The position numbers and the translations under genes are program-made. The notes under the pieces were generated by a model. That model saw only the letters and a list, made by a program, of their open reading frames with translations. It ran no database searches and was not told the DNA's origin. A DNA stretch of 64,000 nucleotides. Origin: an uncultured Paraprevotella sp. GTDB lineage: Bacteria > Bacteroidota > Bacteroidia > Bacteroidales > Bacteroidaceae. Numbering within the stretch: the first letter of the stretch is position 1; every line of letters begins with the position of its first letter. This document shows, one piece after another, positions 43,666-53,092 of this stretch. The DNA lies in NCBI GenBank assembly GCA_900548345.1, contig URKA01000007.1:1-64000 (forward strand), written 5' to 3'.

Positions 43666-44301
43666 TCATTTCTTGTTTTCCTTTTTCTCATTGTACGCAC
43701 GATGCGCCCAGATGAAACATCCCAAAAGTATCAACGCCATGGCGGGCATGGTCATCATACCGTTGTTCATGTAGCCGAAATCGTAGCATCCCTGAGGAAT
43801 GAGCTGGAAGCCCATCAGGGAACCGTTGCCGAAAAACTCGCGGACAGCACCTACAACAACCAGTACGTATGCGTAGCCAAGTCCGTTTCCGATTCCGTCC
43901 AGAAAACTTTCCCACGGACCGTTCATCATCGCGAAGGCTTCAAGGCGTCCCATCAGGATACAGTTCGTGATAATCAGACCTACGTATACTGACAACTGTA
44001 CGCTGACATCGTATGCGAATGCCTTCAGCACCATACTGACAATGGTTACCAACGCAGCCACAACCACCAACTGTACGATGATACGGATACGGTTGGGTAT
44101 TGTGTTGCGAAGCAATGAAATGATTAGATTGGAAAATGCCGTAATCACGGTCACGGAGAGCCCCATGACGATTGCCGGCTCCATCTGCGAAGTCACAGCC
44201 AATGCGGAGCAGATACCCAAAACCTGTACAGCAATCGGGTTGTTAAGGTTCAGGGGTGATGAGAATACTTCCCCGTTTTCTTTAGAAAATAACTTGCTCA
44301 T
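43666..44301 (-). CDS. nqrD: Na+-translocating NADH:quinone reductase subunit D
   Basis: 211-residue integral membrane protein, homologous to NqrE in inverted topology. Conserved sites with cysteine: VLGICSALAVTSQ and ITNCILMGRLEAFAM, and the GIGNGLGYAYVLVVVGAVRE region. Together with NqrE it holds the central iron centre on the electron path. Starts 11 bp after nqrC stops. Confidence 0.97.
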   Translation of the reverse strand: MSKLFSKENGEVFSSPLNLNNPIAVQVLGICSALAVTSQMEPAIVMGLSVTVITAFSNLIISLLRNTIPNRIRIIVQLVVVAALVTIVSMVLKAFAYDVSVQLSVYVGLIITNCILMGRLEAFAMMNGPWESFLDGIGNGLGYAYVLVVVGAVREFFGNGSLMGFQLIPQGCYDFGYMNNGMMTMPAMALILLGCFIWAHRAYNEKKENKK

Positions 44302-44312
44302 ATCTTATCTCC

Positions 44313-45173
44313 TTATTCGTTAGTCGTTAAAAAAGTCATATAGCGCGACAGACAGTCATGAATCATGTCGTTCACACCGTTCGAGGTTAAAGTGGCACCG
44401 GTAACGGCGTCGCAACGGCTGTTCTCTTCCAGTCCGTTCACGTTCTTGCCTTTCTTGACCACGCTGAGCGCGATGTCGGACTTCGCGGCATCCATGACCA
44501 CCTTATTCTCGAACTGCTTCTGGAACTTTTCGTACTCGGTGATGACGGCACCCAATCCGGCCGTCTCTCCCTTGTGGGAGAAATATACGCCGTAAACGGT
44601 GTTCTTGTCGGCATTCAGAGCCACATAGCCCCAAATGGCATCCCACAGACCTTTACCGGTAACGGGAATCACGTACTTGGTCTCGCCGTTTACCGTGCAG
44701 ACATACAAGGGAAGGTTGTTTTCATTGATGTCCTTGTCGTTGACGGCAAATCCTGCAGCGTCCTTGTCTTTTCCTTCATTCACTACATTTCCGTCCTTGT
44801 CGATGATTTCATCGGCCACCACAACTTCGGCATATGTATCTTCCACCTTGGCCTTGTCAAGTCCGCGCAGGTTCAAGGCTGCCAGAATCTGGCTTTTCTT
44901 GTCAATGCGCACATTGGCGGTTGACTGCGGTTCCAAAGCCTTCGACACGAAAGCCAAAAGGAATGCCACGATAATCACCACAATACTTGCATATATAATG
45001 GTATATGTATTGCTGCCCGTATCGATTCCTTTTTTCTTAGGCTTCTCGGCTCCGCCCTCGGTGATTTCCTCAAATTCGGAAGCGGGAGCCTGGCATTGCG
45101 GACATTTCTCAGGCGCAGCATCACCTTCATGGATGTATCCACATACTTTACATCTAAATTTCTTTGTTGCCAT
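44313..45173 (-). CDS. nqrC: Na+-translocating NADH:quinone reductase subunit C with N-terminal rubredoxin-like domain
   Basis: 286 residues. Residues ~4-38 form a rubredoxin-like zinc/iron knuckle (CKVCGYIHEGDAAPEKCPQC), absent from classical NqrC. One membrane helix follows (~57-80), then the periplasmic FMN-binding domain. The flavinylation motif near the C-terminus is DAVTGATLTSNGV, where the Thr carries FMN. Start at MATKKFRC (45173), 7 bp after nqrB stops; the longer ORF overlaps nqrB. The extra domain could pass electrons or be structural. Confidence 0.93.
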   Translation of the reverse strand: MATKKFRCKVCGYIHEGDAAPEKCPQCQAPASEFEEITEGGAEKPKKKGIDTGSNTYTIIYASIVVIIVAFLLAFVSKALEPQSTANVRIDKKSQILAALNLRGLDKAKVEDTYAEVVVADEIIDKDGNVVNEGKDKDAAGFAVNDKDINENNLPLYVCTVNGETKYVIPVTGKGLWDAIWGYVALNADKNTVYGVYFSHKGETAGLGAVITEYEKFQKQFENKVVMDAAKSDIALSVVKKGKNVNGLEENSRCDAVTGATLTSNGVNDMIHDCLSRYMTFLTTNE

Positions 45174-45180
45174 AAGTCCT

Positions 45181-46347
45181 TTATTTTTTAATTGCACGTT
45201 TAGCACGCTTGTCGATGTTGCTCTGGATGACATAATAGTCAATCAGGGATGCAAATACATTCATCAACAGAATAGCGAGCATCATACCTTCCGGATAACC
45301 GGGATTCAACACACGAATGATTACGGCCATGGCACCGATAAGGAAACCGTAAATCCACTTTCCGGTCTCGGTACGTGCGGAAGTCACAGGGTCGGTAGCC
45401 ATGAACACGGCACCGAAACAGAACCCGCCCAGCACGATGTGCTGATACCAAGGCATCATGGCCACGTGATTGCTCTCACTGCCGAACTGGTTGAAAATCC
45501 AGCCCATCAAGGCACCACCCACGAATACGCTGAGCATCGTCTTCCAACTTGCCACACCGCTCCATAAAAGAATCAGTGCGCCGATGGCGATGGCGATGAC
45601 ACTGGTCTCACCGATAGAGCCGGGAATAAGACCGATTACCTGGTCGCAAGAGAAAGCCGGCACACCGGATGTCGCAGCCTCTCCCAACGGAGTGGCCATG
45701 GTGAAGCCGTCTGCAAGGTCGTTACCCAAACCGAATATGCTATCCTTAGCCACCCAGCAAGTATCGCCGCTCATTGCGGAAGGATAGGAGAAGAAAAGGA
45801 ATGCACGTGTGATCAATGCCACATTGAAAATGTTCATACCGGTACCGCCGAAGATTTCCTTGGCGAAGATAACGGCGAAAGCCGTAGCAATAGCCAGAAT
45901 CCAAAGCGGACAGGTTACGGGAACAATCAAAGGAATCAACATTCCCGATACAAGGAAGCCTTCCTGGATTTCTTCATTCTTCCATTGTGCCACGACAAAT
46001 TCTATGCCCAGACCAACGATGTAGGATACGATGACCTTGGGAAGCACCGCAAGGAAACCGAAACCGAAAATCTCCCAAAAAGAAGCATCCACGCCGGCAG
46101 CGGCATAATTCTGATAACCCACGTTGTACATACCGAACAGCAAGGCCGGCATCAACGCAATAACAACAAATGACATGATACGTTTACTATCAATCGCATC
46201 GTGTACGTTTACTCCGGATTTCGATGTGGTGTTGGGCACGAAAAGGAACGTCTCGAAGCCGTCGAACACCGAACGAAATGCGTGAAGTTTGCCGCCCTCT
46301 TCAAAGTTCGGCTTTATCTTATTTAGATATTTTCTTAACGCGTTCAT
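45181..46347 (-). CDS. nqrB: Na+-translocating NADH:quinone reductase subunit B
   Basis: 388-residue membrane protein that holds covalent FMN, riboflavin and the likely sodium channel. The FMN motif is DGFTMATPLGEA. Other family stretches are FVPNTTSKSGVNVHDAIDSKR (given in part, PNTTSKSGVNVHD), EGFLVSGMLIPLIVPVTCPL and FGGTGMNIFNVALITRAFLF (in part). Second gene of the operon, 35 bp after nqrA. Confidence 0.97.
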   Translation of the reverse strand: MNALRKYLNKIKPNFEEGGKLHAFRSVFDGFETFLFVPNTTSKSGVNVHDAIDSKRIMSFVVIALMPALLFGMYNVGYQNYAAAGVDASFWEIFGFGFLAVLPKVIVSYIVGLGIEFVVAQWKNEEIQEGFLVSGMLIPLIVPVTCPLWILAIATAFAVIFAKEIFGGTGMNIFNVALITRAFLFFSYPSAMSGDTCWVAKDSIFGLGNDLADGFTMATPLGEAATSGVPAFSCDQVIGLIPGSIGETSVIAIAIGALILLWSGVASWKTMLSVFVGGALMGWIFNQFGSESNHVAMMPWYQHIVLGGFCFGAVFMATDPVTSARTETGKWIYGFLIGAMAVIIRVLNPGYPEGMMLAILLMNVFASLIDYYVIQSNIDKRAKRAIKK

Positions 46348-46382
46348 TATTTATAAATCATTTAAATTGCGATGATGTTTAA

Positions 46383-47732
46383 TTAAGCCATTTCCTTGCG
46401 GAGCATGTCAAGTCCTTCGCGGACGATGCGCTGCACCTCAAGTTTGGATGAATCCACAAACTCGCAAATGGCGAAATCTTCAGGAGCCACTTCATAAATG
46501 CCCAGCGCTTCCATCCTGTCGATATTCCCTGCGATGATGGCCTTGACCAACTGTTCGGGGAAAATGTCCATCGGGAACACGCTATCATATTCATTGCTCA
46601 TTATCATGTGGCGCTCTCCGCCTTTGATACGGGCATCAAGCGTGTATTCCTTCTTGGGCATCAGCCAACTGAAATAAGACCTGCTGGAAGAGTATTCCTT
46701 GAAACGGGGCATAATCCAGCCCAGCATCTCATGCACATCATCTCCTTCGGGAATCACGTTCACCTCTGTGGCATGCGCCGTAAGGAAGCCGTCGGCCGTT
46801 GTTTTCAGTCCGGTCATCACGTTTCCGCTTATGACGCGTACATTCTTGGATGTGTCCACATGACCTTCCATCAAAGTTGTCAACTGCTGACCTACCGTCA
46901 TTTCGCAATATGCAGGCTTCTTCACTTCGGAGCCGGCCAGTGCAATGACACGCGTGAAATCGAGTTTACCGGTATTGAACAAGTGACCGATGAAAATCAC
47001 TTCTTCCGCACCGATGGTCCATACCACCTCACCCTTGTTCACCGGGTCCACATGATTAATCTGCACGCCTACGTTACCTGCGGGAGCCGCACCGTCGTAA
47101 CAAGTCACGGTCACATTCTTTGCCGCTGTCAATGCCGGTGCTTTCTGTGCCTTGTGCACACCGAGGTGTGTCTTGGCAATCTTGGCCAGAGCATCAAGTC
47201 CCGTCTGGAAATCGTGCTCACGACCTTGCAGGACGAACTCGAAATCGGCAGAAAGAGGCATAGAATTGAAGCCGGACACAAAAATAGCCTTGGGCGTATC
47301 ATCGGGATTTGCAGTCACGTCGTAAGGACGCTGCTTGAAGAAAGCAAACAGACCAGACTCCAACAAAGTTTCCTTCACGGCCTGCCCGGTCATCTGCCCT
47401 ACGTTTTTCTCTCCGAAATTCACATACTGCCGATCTGCATCCGCACTCACACGAACGCTCAACACTTTACGACGTTCGCCACGCTCCACCATAGCCACTT
47501 TTCCGCTAACGGGAGAGACAAACCTGACTTCAGGATGGTTCTTGTCCACAAACAAGGCATCCCCGACCTTTACGATGTCACCCTCTTTGACCACTACTTT
47601 AGGTTTCATTCCCGTGAAGTCATCCGGCATCAGTGCATACATGCCCGACTTTTTCACTTCGAACTTTTCCTTGGCAGCTTTGCCTTTGAGATTCACATCA
47701 AGGCCCTTACGTAATTTGATTACATTTGCCAT
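46383..47732 (-). CDS. nqrA: Na+-translocating NADH:quinone reductase subunit A
   Basis: 449-residue peripheral subunit. Opens with KLRKGLDVNLKGKAAKE and has KPKVVVKEGDIVKVGDALF, the lipoyl-like region typical of NqrA, and a C-terminal Fe-S-less extension ending RIVREGLDMLRKEMA. First gene of nqrABCDEF, all on one strand with short gaps (7-35 bp). The promoter -7 box is at 47771, 39 bp before the ATG. It diverges from the tamB-like gene. Confidence 0.97.
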   Translation of the reverse strand: MANVIKLRKGLDVNLKGKAAKEKFEVKKSGMYALMPDDFTGMKPKVVVKEGDIVKVGDALFVDKNHPEVRFVSPVSGKVAMVERGERRKVLSVRVSADADRQYVNFGEKNVGQMTGQAVKETLLESGLFAFFKQRPYDVTANPDDTPKAIFVSGFNSMPLSADFEFVLQGREHDFQTGLDALAKIAKTHLGVHKAQKAPALTAAKNVTVTCYDGAAPAGNVGVQINHVDPVNKGEVVWTIGAEEVIFIGHLFNTGKLDFTRVIALAGSEVKKPAYCEMTVGQQLTTLMEGHVDTSKNVRVISGNVMTGLKTTADGFLTAHATEVNVIPEGDDVHEMLGWIMPRFKEYSSSRSYFSWLMPKKEYTLDARIKGGERHMIMSNEYDSVFPMDIFPEQLVKAIIAGNIDRMEALGIYEVAPEDFAICEFVDSSKLEVQRIVREGLDMLRKEMA

Positions 47733-47765
47733 ATAATAGGATTAAAAACTTGGTTTTAATTAAAA

Positions 47766-47834
47766 CGAGGCAAAATTACATTAAAAATACGACAAAGTGA
47801 AAGAATCTAAAAAGAAAATACTAATTTTGCCTCG
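47766..47834. promoter_or_regulatory. Perfect 13-bp dyad spanning the divergent nqrA and tamB promoters
   Basis: CGAGGCAAAATTA (47766-47778) is the exact reverse complement of TAATTTTGCCTCG (47822-47834). Each arm contains one -7 box: 47771-47778 for nqrA (minus) and 47822-47829 for tamB (plus), together with the next five bases, which would include the transcription start region. Confidence 0.85.
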
Positions 47835-47848
47835 GAAAATCTGTCGGT

Positions 47849-50800
47849 ATAAAAAGGTTAAGGAATATACTCAGAATCATCGTAGGGGGCGTTGCCGCCG
47901 TCTACGTGTTGCTGATTGCACTGCTATACGTTCCGGCAGTGCAACGTGTCTTTGCGACATTTGTCGCCGAAAGACTGGAAAAAGCATGGCAGACGGAAGT
48001 TCGCATCGGTAAGGTCAACATCGGCTTCCTTAACCGCGCCATCCTTGATGACGTAAACATCAGCGACCGTGATGGGAAAGAGCTGTTGCATGCCGCAAGA
48101 TTATCGGCCAAGATTGAATTATCTCCCCTGTTGCATGGACGGGTGTCCATCTCCGACATCCAATTATACGGTTTCCATATCAACATTTACCAAAAGGAGA
48201 AAGACGACGCGCACAATTTCCAGTTCCTCGTGGATGCTTTTGCCAAAGACGACGGAGGAGCTTCCAATCCCAACCTGCGCATCAACTCCATACTCATCCG
48301 ACGGGGAAGCATTTCCTATCACAGGCTGTTCAAGCCCTTCACTCCCGGACGATTTGACCCGGCCCACATCGAACTCAACAAGATTAGCGCCACGGTATCA
48401 CTGAAGAATTACACGAAGGATTCACTCAACCTGAACGTCAAGAAGCTGAGTTTTGAGGAGCAATCCGGCTTTACGCTCAAGCAACTCGGATTCAAGTTCA
48501 CGGCTAATAGGAAGCATGCGCAACTGTCTGATTTACGCATCGAACTGCCGCATTCCGCAATGAAAATGGAAGCAGTGGAAGCCACATACATTTACAAAGA
48601 GGATTCCACGCGTCTCGGTGACCGATTCGCCAACCTGTCATTCAAGGGTAGCATTGACGAAAGCCACTTTGCCTGCCAGGATTTCGCCGCATTCTATCCG
48701 CCATTGGGCCGCATGACACAGCATCATCCTCTGTGTGTCGAGACTGCGTTCAACGGCGACCCGAACCACATATCCATGGACAGTCTGTCCGTTCACACAC
48801 CAGACAGAGATATTTCGTTCAACATTCCACTCTCCATCAACATGTTGCACAACGAAGACATGCGCATGCTTACGGCACACGTACAAGACTGCCACATCAG
48901 CTCCAAAGGTATGGAACACATACGCGGGCTACTTCCGGACAAACAGGACAAACTCAAGTCTTACCTGCATGCTATCGGCACACTGAGGGCTACCGGCAAG
49001 GTGTCGTACAGCAAACATCTGGCCGAGGCCGACCTACATATTCAGACAGCCCCCGGCCACATCAGTGCGTCAGGCAGGCTTGACGGGAGGGAAAATTTCG
49101 ATGCCCATGTACTTACCACCGGATTCGACTTAGGCAGACTCACGGGAAATCCCGACCTTGCAGGTGCCGTCAAAGTAGATATAAAAGGAAAAGGCACACT
49201 GCACGACAAGTCCGCTCCCGACATCAGCATGGAAGGCATCATCGAAGATTTTGCATACAAGCAATACACCTACCGTCACATCGCCCTTGATATGGATTAC
49301 CGGAAGGGAGGATTCGAAGGGCAAGTCTCCACAGACGACCCGAATGCTGCCATTACGGCCGAAGGCGCCGTCAATCTGAAAGCCCGCACGCCATACATCA
49401 AGATAAAGGGGCACATGCGGCACTTCAATCCCCACGCACTTGCACTGACCTCAAAATATGCCGGTGCCGACTTCAGGGCCGACATCGACGCGGATTTTGA
49501 AGGCATCGACATTGAGAACATGAACGGGTATATCTCCGTAAAGGATTTCGCAATGAATACGGCTGAAGACACCTGCCACGTAGGCGACATCCGTTTCGAA
49601 TCAGAAGAGGAACAGGACAAGCGCAGCCTGACCCTTCGCAGCGATTTCATCAACGCAGAGATGAGCGGAAGGTTCACCTTCAAGACATTGATTGCGAACG
49701 GACAGAAGATGCTGAACCGTTACATTCCCACCTTCATCAAAGTGCCGCGCACGACAAAAGACTCGCACGACGAACTTTCTTTTTTTGCAGACATCGGACA
49801 TACGGAACCGCTCGAAAAGATTCTCGGCATCCCCCTGCAGGTTCATGAAACAGGAAACATCGGCGGATACTTCAATAGTGAGACGGGTGAACTGGACTTC
49901 ATCGCCTCTTTCCCCTCGCTGACGTACAACGGACAGAAGCTCACCGACATCTCCGTCACGGCCGGCCATACCCAGGACTCCATTATAGGTATGGTGGACT
50001 TCAAAAAGCAAATCGGCAAATCGCCCGTGGACTTCAGTCTGCTGGCACGGGCTGCGCACGATAATATACACACCGAACTGAACTGGAGCAACCATGCCGC
50101 AACCCTTTACCGAGGCTCCATCTCGTCCGACACACGTTTCAGCCTGGATGAAAAATCCGTACTGCGAACGGAAATACAGTTCAATCCCACACAAATCATC
50201 GTCAACGACTCTGTGTGGGACGTGCACCGTTCATACGTACATATCGCCCCGAAACACATCCGCATTGACGGATTCACCATCGACCAGGGAGCACGCCACC
50301 TGATACTCGACGGAGACGTGTCCGGCAACGAGACCGACACACTGACAGCCGACCTGCGGGACATTAACCTGGAGTATGTGTTCAACATCATCAACTTCCA
50401 TGCCGTAGATTTTTGCGGACAGGCCACCGGAAAGGCATACGCCACGAACCTGATGAAATCGCCGCTGATTGACGCACGGCTCAACGTGGCCGGCTTCACA
50501 TTCAACCGGGCATTATTAGGTGACATGAACCTGCACGGCGGGTGGGGCAAAGAGAACAACGCCATCTTCCTCGACGCACATATAGCCGACCCGGCCCACC
50601 ACAGCACCACGCACGTGGACGGAAACATACGCATAGGAGCACCGCCACGCGGGGGGCTGGACCTGAACATCAGGACAGAAAACATCGACCTGTATTTTCT
50701 CAACCGCTATACCGACGGTATCTTCACCAACCTGAACGGACGGGCGTCAGGCTGGGCACGTGTCTTCGGACCTTTCAAGGGCATCAACCTGGAAGGCGAC

Positions 50801-52342
50801 ATGTTTCTGAACCATGCCAGCACCAAGGTCAACGCCATCAATGTGGATTTCCATATCGAGAACGACTCCGTCATTCTGCGGCCCGACCATATTTATTTCC
50901 GCAACGTGAAGGTGTACGACAAATACGGAAATCCTGGACGCAATGACCATTATGCCGTGGTCAACGGCGTCTTGCAACACTCTACGCTTTCCAACATGCG
51001 CTACAGCTTCGACATAGACGCATTCAACGTCTTAGGTTACGATGAGCGTGAGTTTGGCGACAACGTATTCTGCGGCACGGCTTTCGTGACCGGCAAGATG
51101 GGGTTGCATGGAAAGCCAGGGGAACTGAACGTGGATATCGACGCGCGTCCGGAAGCCAACACGGTCTTCACCTACAACCAGTCCTCACCCACCACCCTGA
51201 CGGACAACCAATTCATGACCTACGTCGACCACACCAAGGATGAAGAAGAGGAAAAAGACCGGAACACACCGGTAAAAGCCGAATCCCCTTCATCGGACAT
51301 GCGCATCAATTTCAACCTCGACCTTACGCCGGCCGCCACCATGAAGATTCTGATGGACCCCAAGGCCGGAGACTATATCGCACTGAACGGGCACGGCAAC
51401 ATACGCGCCACGTATTACAACAAAGGCAGTTTCATGATGTACGGCACCTACACCGTAGACCACGGCATCTACAAGCTCTCGCTACAGGATGTCATACGCA
51501 AGGATTTTATCTTCCGTCAGGGTGGCACGCTCGTATTCGGCGGACCTCCCTTCATGGCCGACCTGAACCTGCAGGCCGTATACACGGTGCCTTCCGTATC
51601 ACTGAACGACCTGAGCGCAGGTTCCACCTTCAGCCAGAACAACGTGCGCGTGAACTGCCTGATGAACCTTACCGGCAAGGCGCAGGCCCCGCGCATAGGA
51701 TTCGACTTCGACCTGCCCAACGTAAACGAGGATGAAAAGCAGATGGTACGCAGCCTCATCAGTACGGAAGAGGAAAAGAACATGCAGGTGATTTACCTGC
51801 TCGGCATCGGACGTTTCTACACTTACGATTATAATAATGTGGAACAGAGCCAGTCTTCCGTCGCCATGAAGTCGTTGCTCTCATCCACCCTCAGCAGCCA
51901 GTTGAACCAGATGTTCTCGAACATCCTCGGCAACAACAGCAACTGGAATATCGGCACAAACCTCAGCACCGGCGAACAAGGATGGAGCGATATGGACGTG
52001 GAAGGACTCTTGTCGGGCAGACTGCTCAACAACCGCCTGCTGATTAACGGAAATTTCGGCTACAGGGACAAGAATACCACCTCGAACGGCAACTTTATCG
52101 GAGACTTCGACCTGCAATGGCTGCTGACCCGCAGCGGAAACATCAGCCTGAAGGCGTACAGCAAGACCAACGACCGGTATTTCACCAAATCATCGCTTAC
52201 CACACAGGGCATCGGCGTGGCGTTGAAACGTGACTTCATGCGGTGGAAAGACCTGATGAGCTCTTTTGTGCCCCAAAAAAGACGCAAAGCCAAAGCGCAA
52301 CGTCAGGAAGTGAAAACGGAGGCTGTGAAAGCTGAAAAATAG
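47849..52342 (+). CDS. TamB-family translocation and assembly module protein
   Basis: About 1497 residues. One N-terminal membrane helix (ILRIIVGGVAAVYVLLIALL) followed by a very long beta-rich region and the C-terminal TamB (DUF490) domain, visible in GDYIALNGHGNIRATYYNKG, YTVDHGIYKLSLQDVI, FIFRQGGTLVFGGPPFMADL and the terminal SGRLLNNRLLINGNFGYRDK (each in part). Such proteins bridge inner and outer membranes and move lipid or help assemble outer-membrane proteins. The frame is open from 47825, but no ATG, GTG or TTG precedes the helix; the GTG at 47906 would delete it. ATA at 47849 (M/I-K-R-L-R-N) best fits the family start. Confidence 0.85.
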   Translation: MKRLRNILRIIVGGVAAVYVLLIALLYVPAVQRVFATFVAERLEKAWQTEVRIGKVNIGFLNRAILDDVNISDRDGKELLHAARLSAKIELSPLLHGRVSISDIQLYGFHINIYQKEKDDAHNFQFLVDAFAKDDGGASNPNLRINSILIRRGSISYHRLFKPFTPGRFDPAHIELNKISATVSLKNYTKDSLNLNVKKLSFEEQSGFTLKQLGFKFTANRKHAQLSDLRIELPHSAMKMEAVEATYIYKEDSTRLGDRFANLSFKGSIDESHFACQDFAAFYPPLGRMTQHHPLCVETAFNGDPNHISMDSLSVHTPDRDISFNIPLSINMLHNEDMRMLTAHVQDCHISSKGMEHIRGLLPDKQDKLKSYLHAIGTLRATGKVSYSKHLAEADLHIQTAPGHISASGRLDGRENFDAHVLTTGFDLGRLTGNPDLAGAVKVDIKGKGTLHDKSAPDISMEGIIEDFAYKQYTYRHIALDMDYRKGGFEGQVSTDDPNAAITAEGAVNLKARTPYIKIKGHMRHFNPHALALTSKYAGADFRADIDADFEGIDIENMNGYISVKDFAMNTAEDTCHVGDIRFESEEEQDKRSLTLRSDFINAEMSGRFTFKTLIANGQKMLNRYIPTFIKVPRTTKDSHDELSFFADIGHTEPLEKILGIPLQVHETGNIGGYFNSETGELDFIASFPSLTYNGQKLTDISVTAGHTQDSIIGMVDFKKQIGKSPVDFSLLARAAHDNIHTELNWSNHAATLYRGSISSDTRFSLDEKSVLRTEIQFNPTQIIVNDSVWDVHRSYVHIAPKHIRIDGFTIDQGARHLILDGDVSGNETDTLTADLRDINLEYVFNIINFHAVDFCGQATGKAYATNLMKSPLIDARLNVAGFTFNRALLGDMNLHGGWGKENNAIFLDAHIADPAHHSTTHVDGNIRIGAPPRGGLDLNIRTENIDLYFLNRYTDGIFTNLNGRASGWARVFGPFKGINLEGDMFLNHASTKVNAINVDFHIENDSVILRPDHIYFRNVKVYDKYGNPGRNDHYAVVNGVLQHSTLSNMRYSFDIDAFNVLGYDEREFGDNVFCGTAFVTGKMGLHGKPGELNVDIDARPEANTVFTYNQSSPTTLTDNQFMTYVDHTKDEEEEKDRNTPVKAESPSSDMRINFNLDLTPAATMKILMDPKAGDYIALNGHGNIRATYYNKGSFMMYGTYTVDHGIYKLSLQDVIRKDFIFRQGGTLVFGGPPFMADLNLQAVYTVPSVSLNDLSAGSTFSQNNVRVNCLMNLTGKAQAPRIGFDFDLPNVNEDEKQMVRSLISTEEEKNMQVIYLLGIGRFYTYDYNNVEQSQSSVAMKSLLSSTLSSQLNQMFSNILGNNSNWNIGTNLSTGEQGWSDMDVEGLLSGRLLNNRLLINGNFGYRDKNTTSNGNFIGDFDLQWLLTRSGNISLKAYSKTNDRYFTKSSLTTQGIGVALKRDFMRWKDLMSSFVPQKRRKAKAQRQEVKTEAVKAEK

Positions 52343-52415
52343 GCCCTTTTTACGGCTTCATCGTAAACCCTATAAATCAACAATTTACAACGAACAAAAA
52401 CGGCTCAAAACGCAG

Positions 52416-52465
52416 ACCTGTGTGCAACAAGATGGAGACAGGTCTGCATTCGATCGCCGACCTGT
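52416..52465. repeat. 22-bp periodic ACCTGT/ACAGGT array, three cores
   Basis: ACCTGT at 52416, ACAGGT at 52438, ACCTGT at 52460, exactly 22 bp apart. The outer two read GACCTGTGTGCA. It lies in the gap 52343-52608, between tamB and the deaminase gene on the same strand, 105 bp before the latter's -7 box. The gap holds no gene. Confidence 0.85.
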
Positions 52466-52569
52466 GTGCATTTCGCTCTGTCCGTGGGCAACCTGCGGCA
52501 GCAAGCCTTTCATTATGTTAAGTCGCGTTTAAAACTGATGATTTATTTGCTTTTCTCGCCGGACGGCTC

Positions 52570-52577
52570 TATTTTTG
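52570..52577 (+). promoter_or_regulatory. -7 box for the guanine deaminase gene
   Basis: TATTTTTG, 31 bp before the ATG at 52609. Confidence 0.65.
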
Positions 52578-52608
52578 TTTATCAAGAATCCTTTAAAATA
52601 CAAAAGCG

Positions 52609-53079
52609 ATGGCAAATCATAAAACTTTCATGCGCGAGGCCATACGGCTCTCTGTCGAGAACGTGAAAAACGGCGGCGGTCCGTTCGGAGCCGTCATCGT
52701 AAAAGACGGTGAAATCATCGCCACAGGCGTGAACCGTGTGACCGCCAACCACGACCCTACGGCCCATGCCGAAGTAAGTGCCATACGGGAAGCATGCCGC
52801 AAGCTGGACACCTTCGACCTGAGCGGATGCGAAATCTACACCTCCTGCGAACCTTGCCCCATGTGCTTGGGAGCCATTTATTGGGCGCACCTCGACAAAA
52901 TCTACTACGGCAACAACAAGAACGACGCAAGCGCGGCGGGGTTCGACGATTCTTTCATCTACGAAGAACTGGCCCTTGCCCCCGAAGAACGCAAGAAATG
53001 CATGGAGAACCTGCTTGCCGACGAGGCCATCAAGGCTTTCGAGCTGTGGCGGGCCACAGACGACAAGACGGAATATTAA
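52609..53079 (+). CDS. guaD: Guanine deaminase (cytidine-deaminase fold)
   Basis: 156 residues. Zinc-site motifs HAEVSAIREAC (His and proton-shuttle Glu) and TSCEPCPMCLGAIYWA (PCxxC) are of the CDA superfamily. The C-terminal extension with AAGFDDSFIYEELALAPEER and the ending TDDKTEY resembles small bacterial guanine deaminases that convert guanine to xanthine. A general nucleoside deaminase or tRNA adenosine deaminase is less likely, because tRNA enzymes have different C-termini. It stands alone with its own promoter. Its stop is 13 bp from the convergent M64 gene. Confidence 0.87.
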   Translation: MANHKTFMREAIRLSVENVKNGGGPFGAVIVKDGEIIATGVNRVTANHDPTAHAEVSAIREACRKLDTFDLSGCEIYTSCEPCPMCLGAIYWAHLDKIYYGNNKNDASAAGFDDSFIYEELALAPEERKKCMENLLADEAIKAFELWRATDDKTEY

Positions 53080-53092
53080 GAAAAGGCAGGCA

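Noticed and set aside
52343..52415. TACG...CGTA stem after tamB as a terminator
   Set aside because: Only four base pairs and no T-tract.
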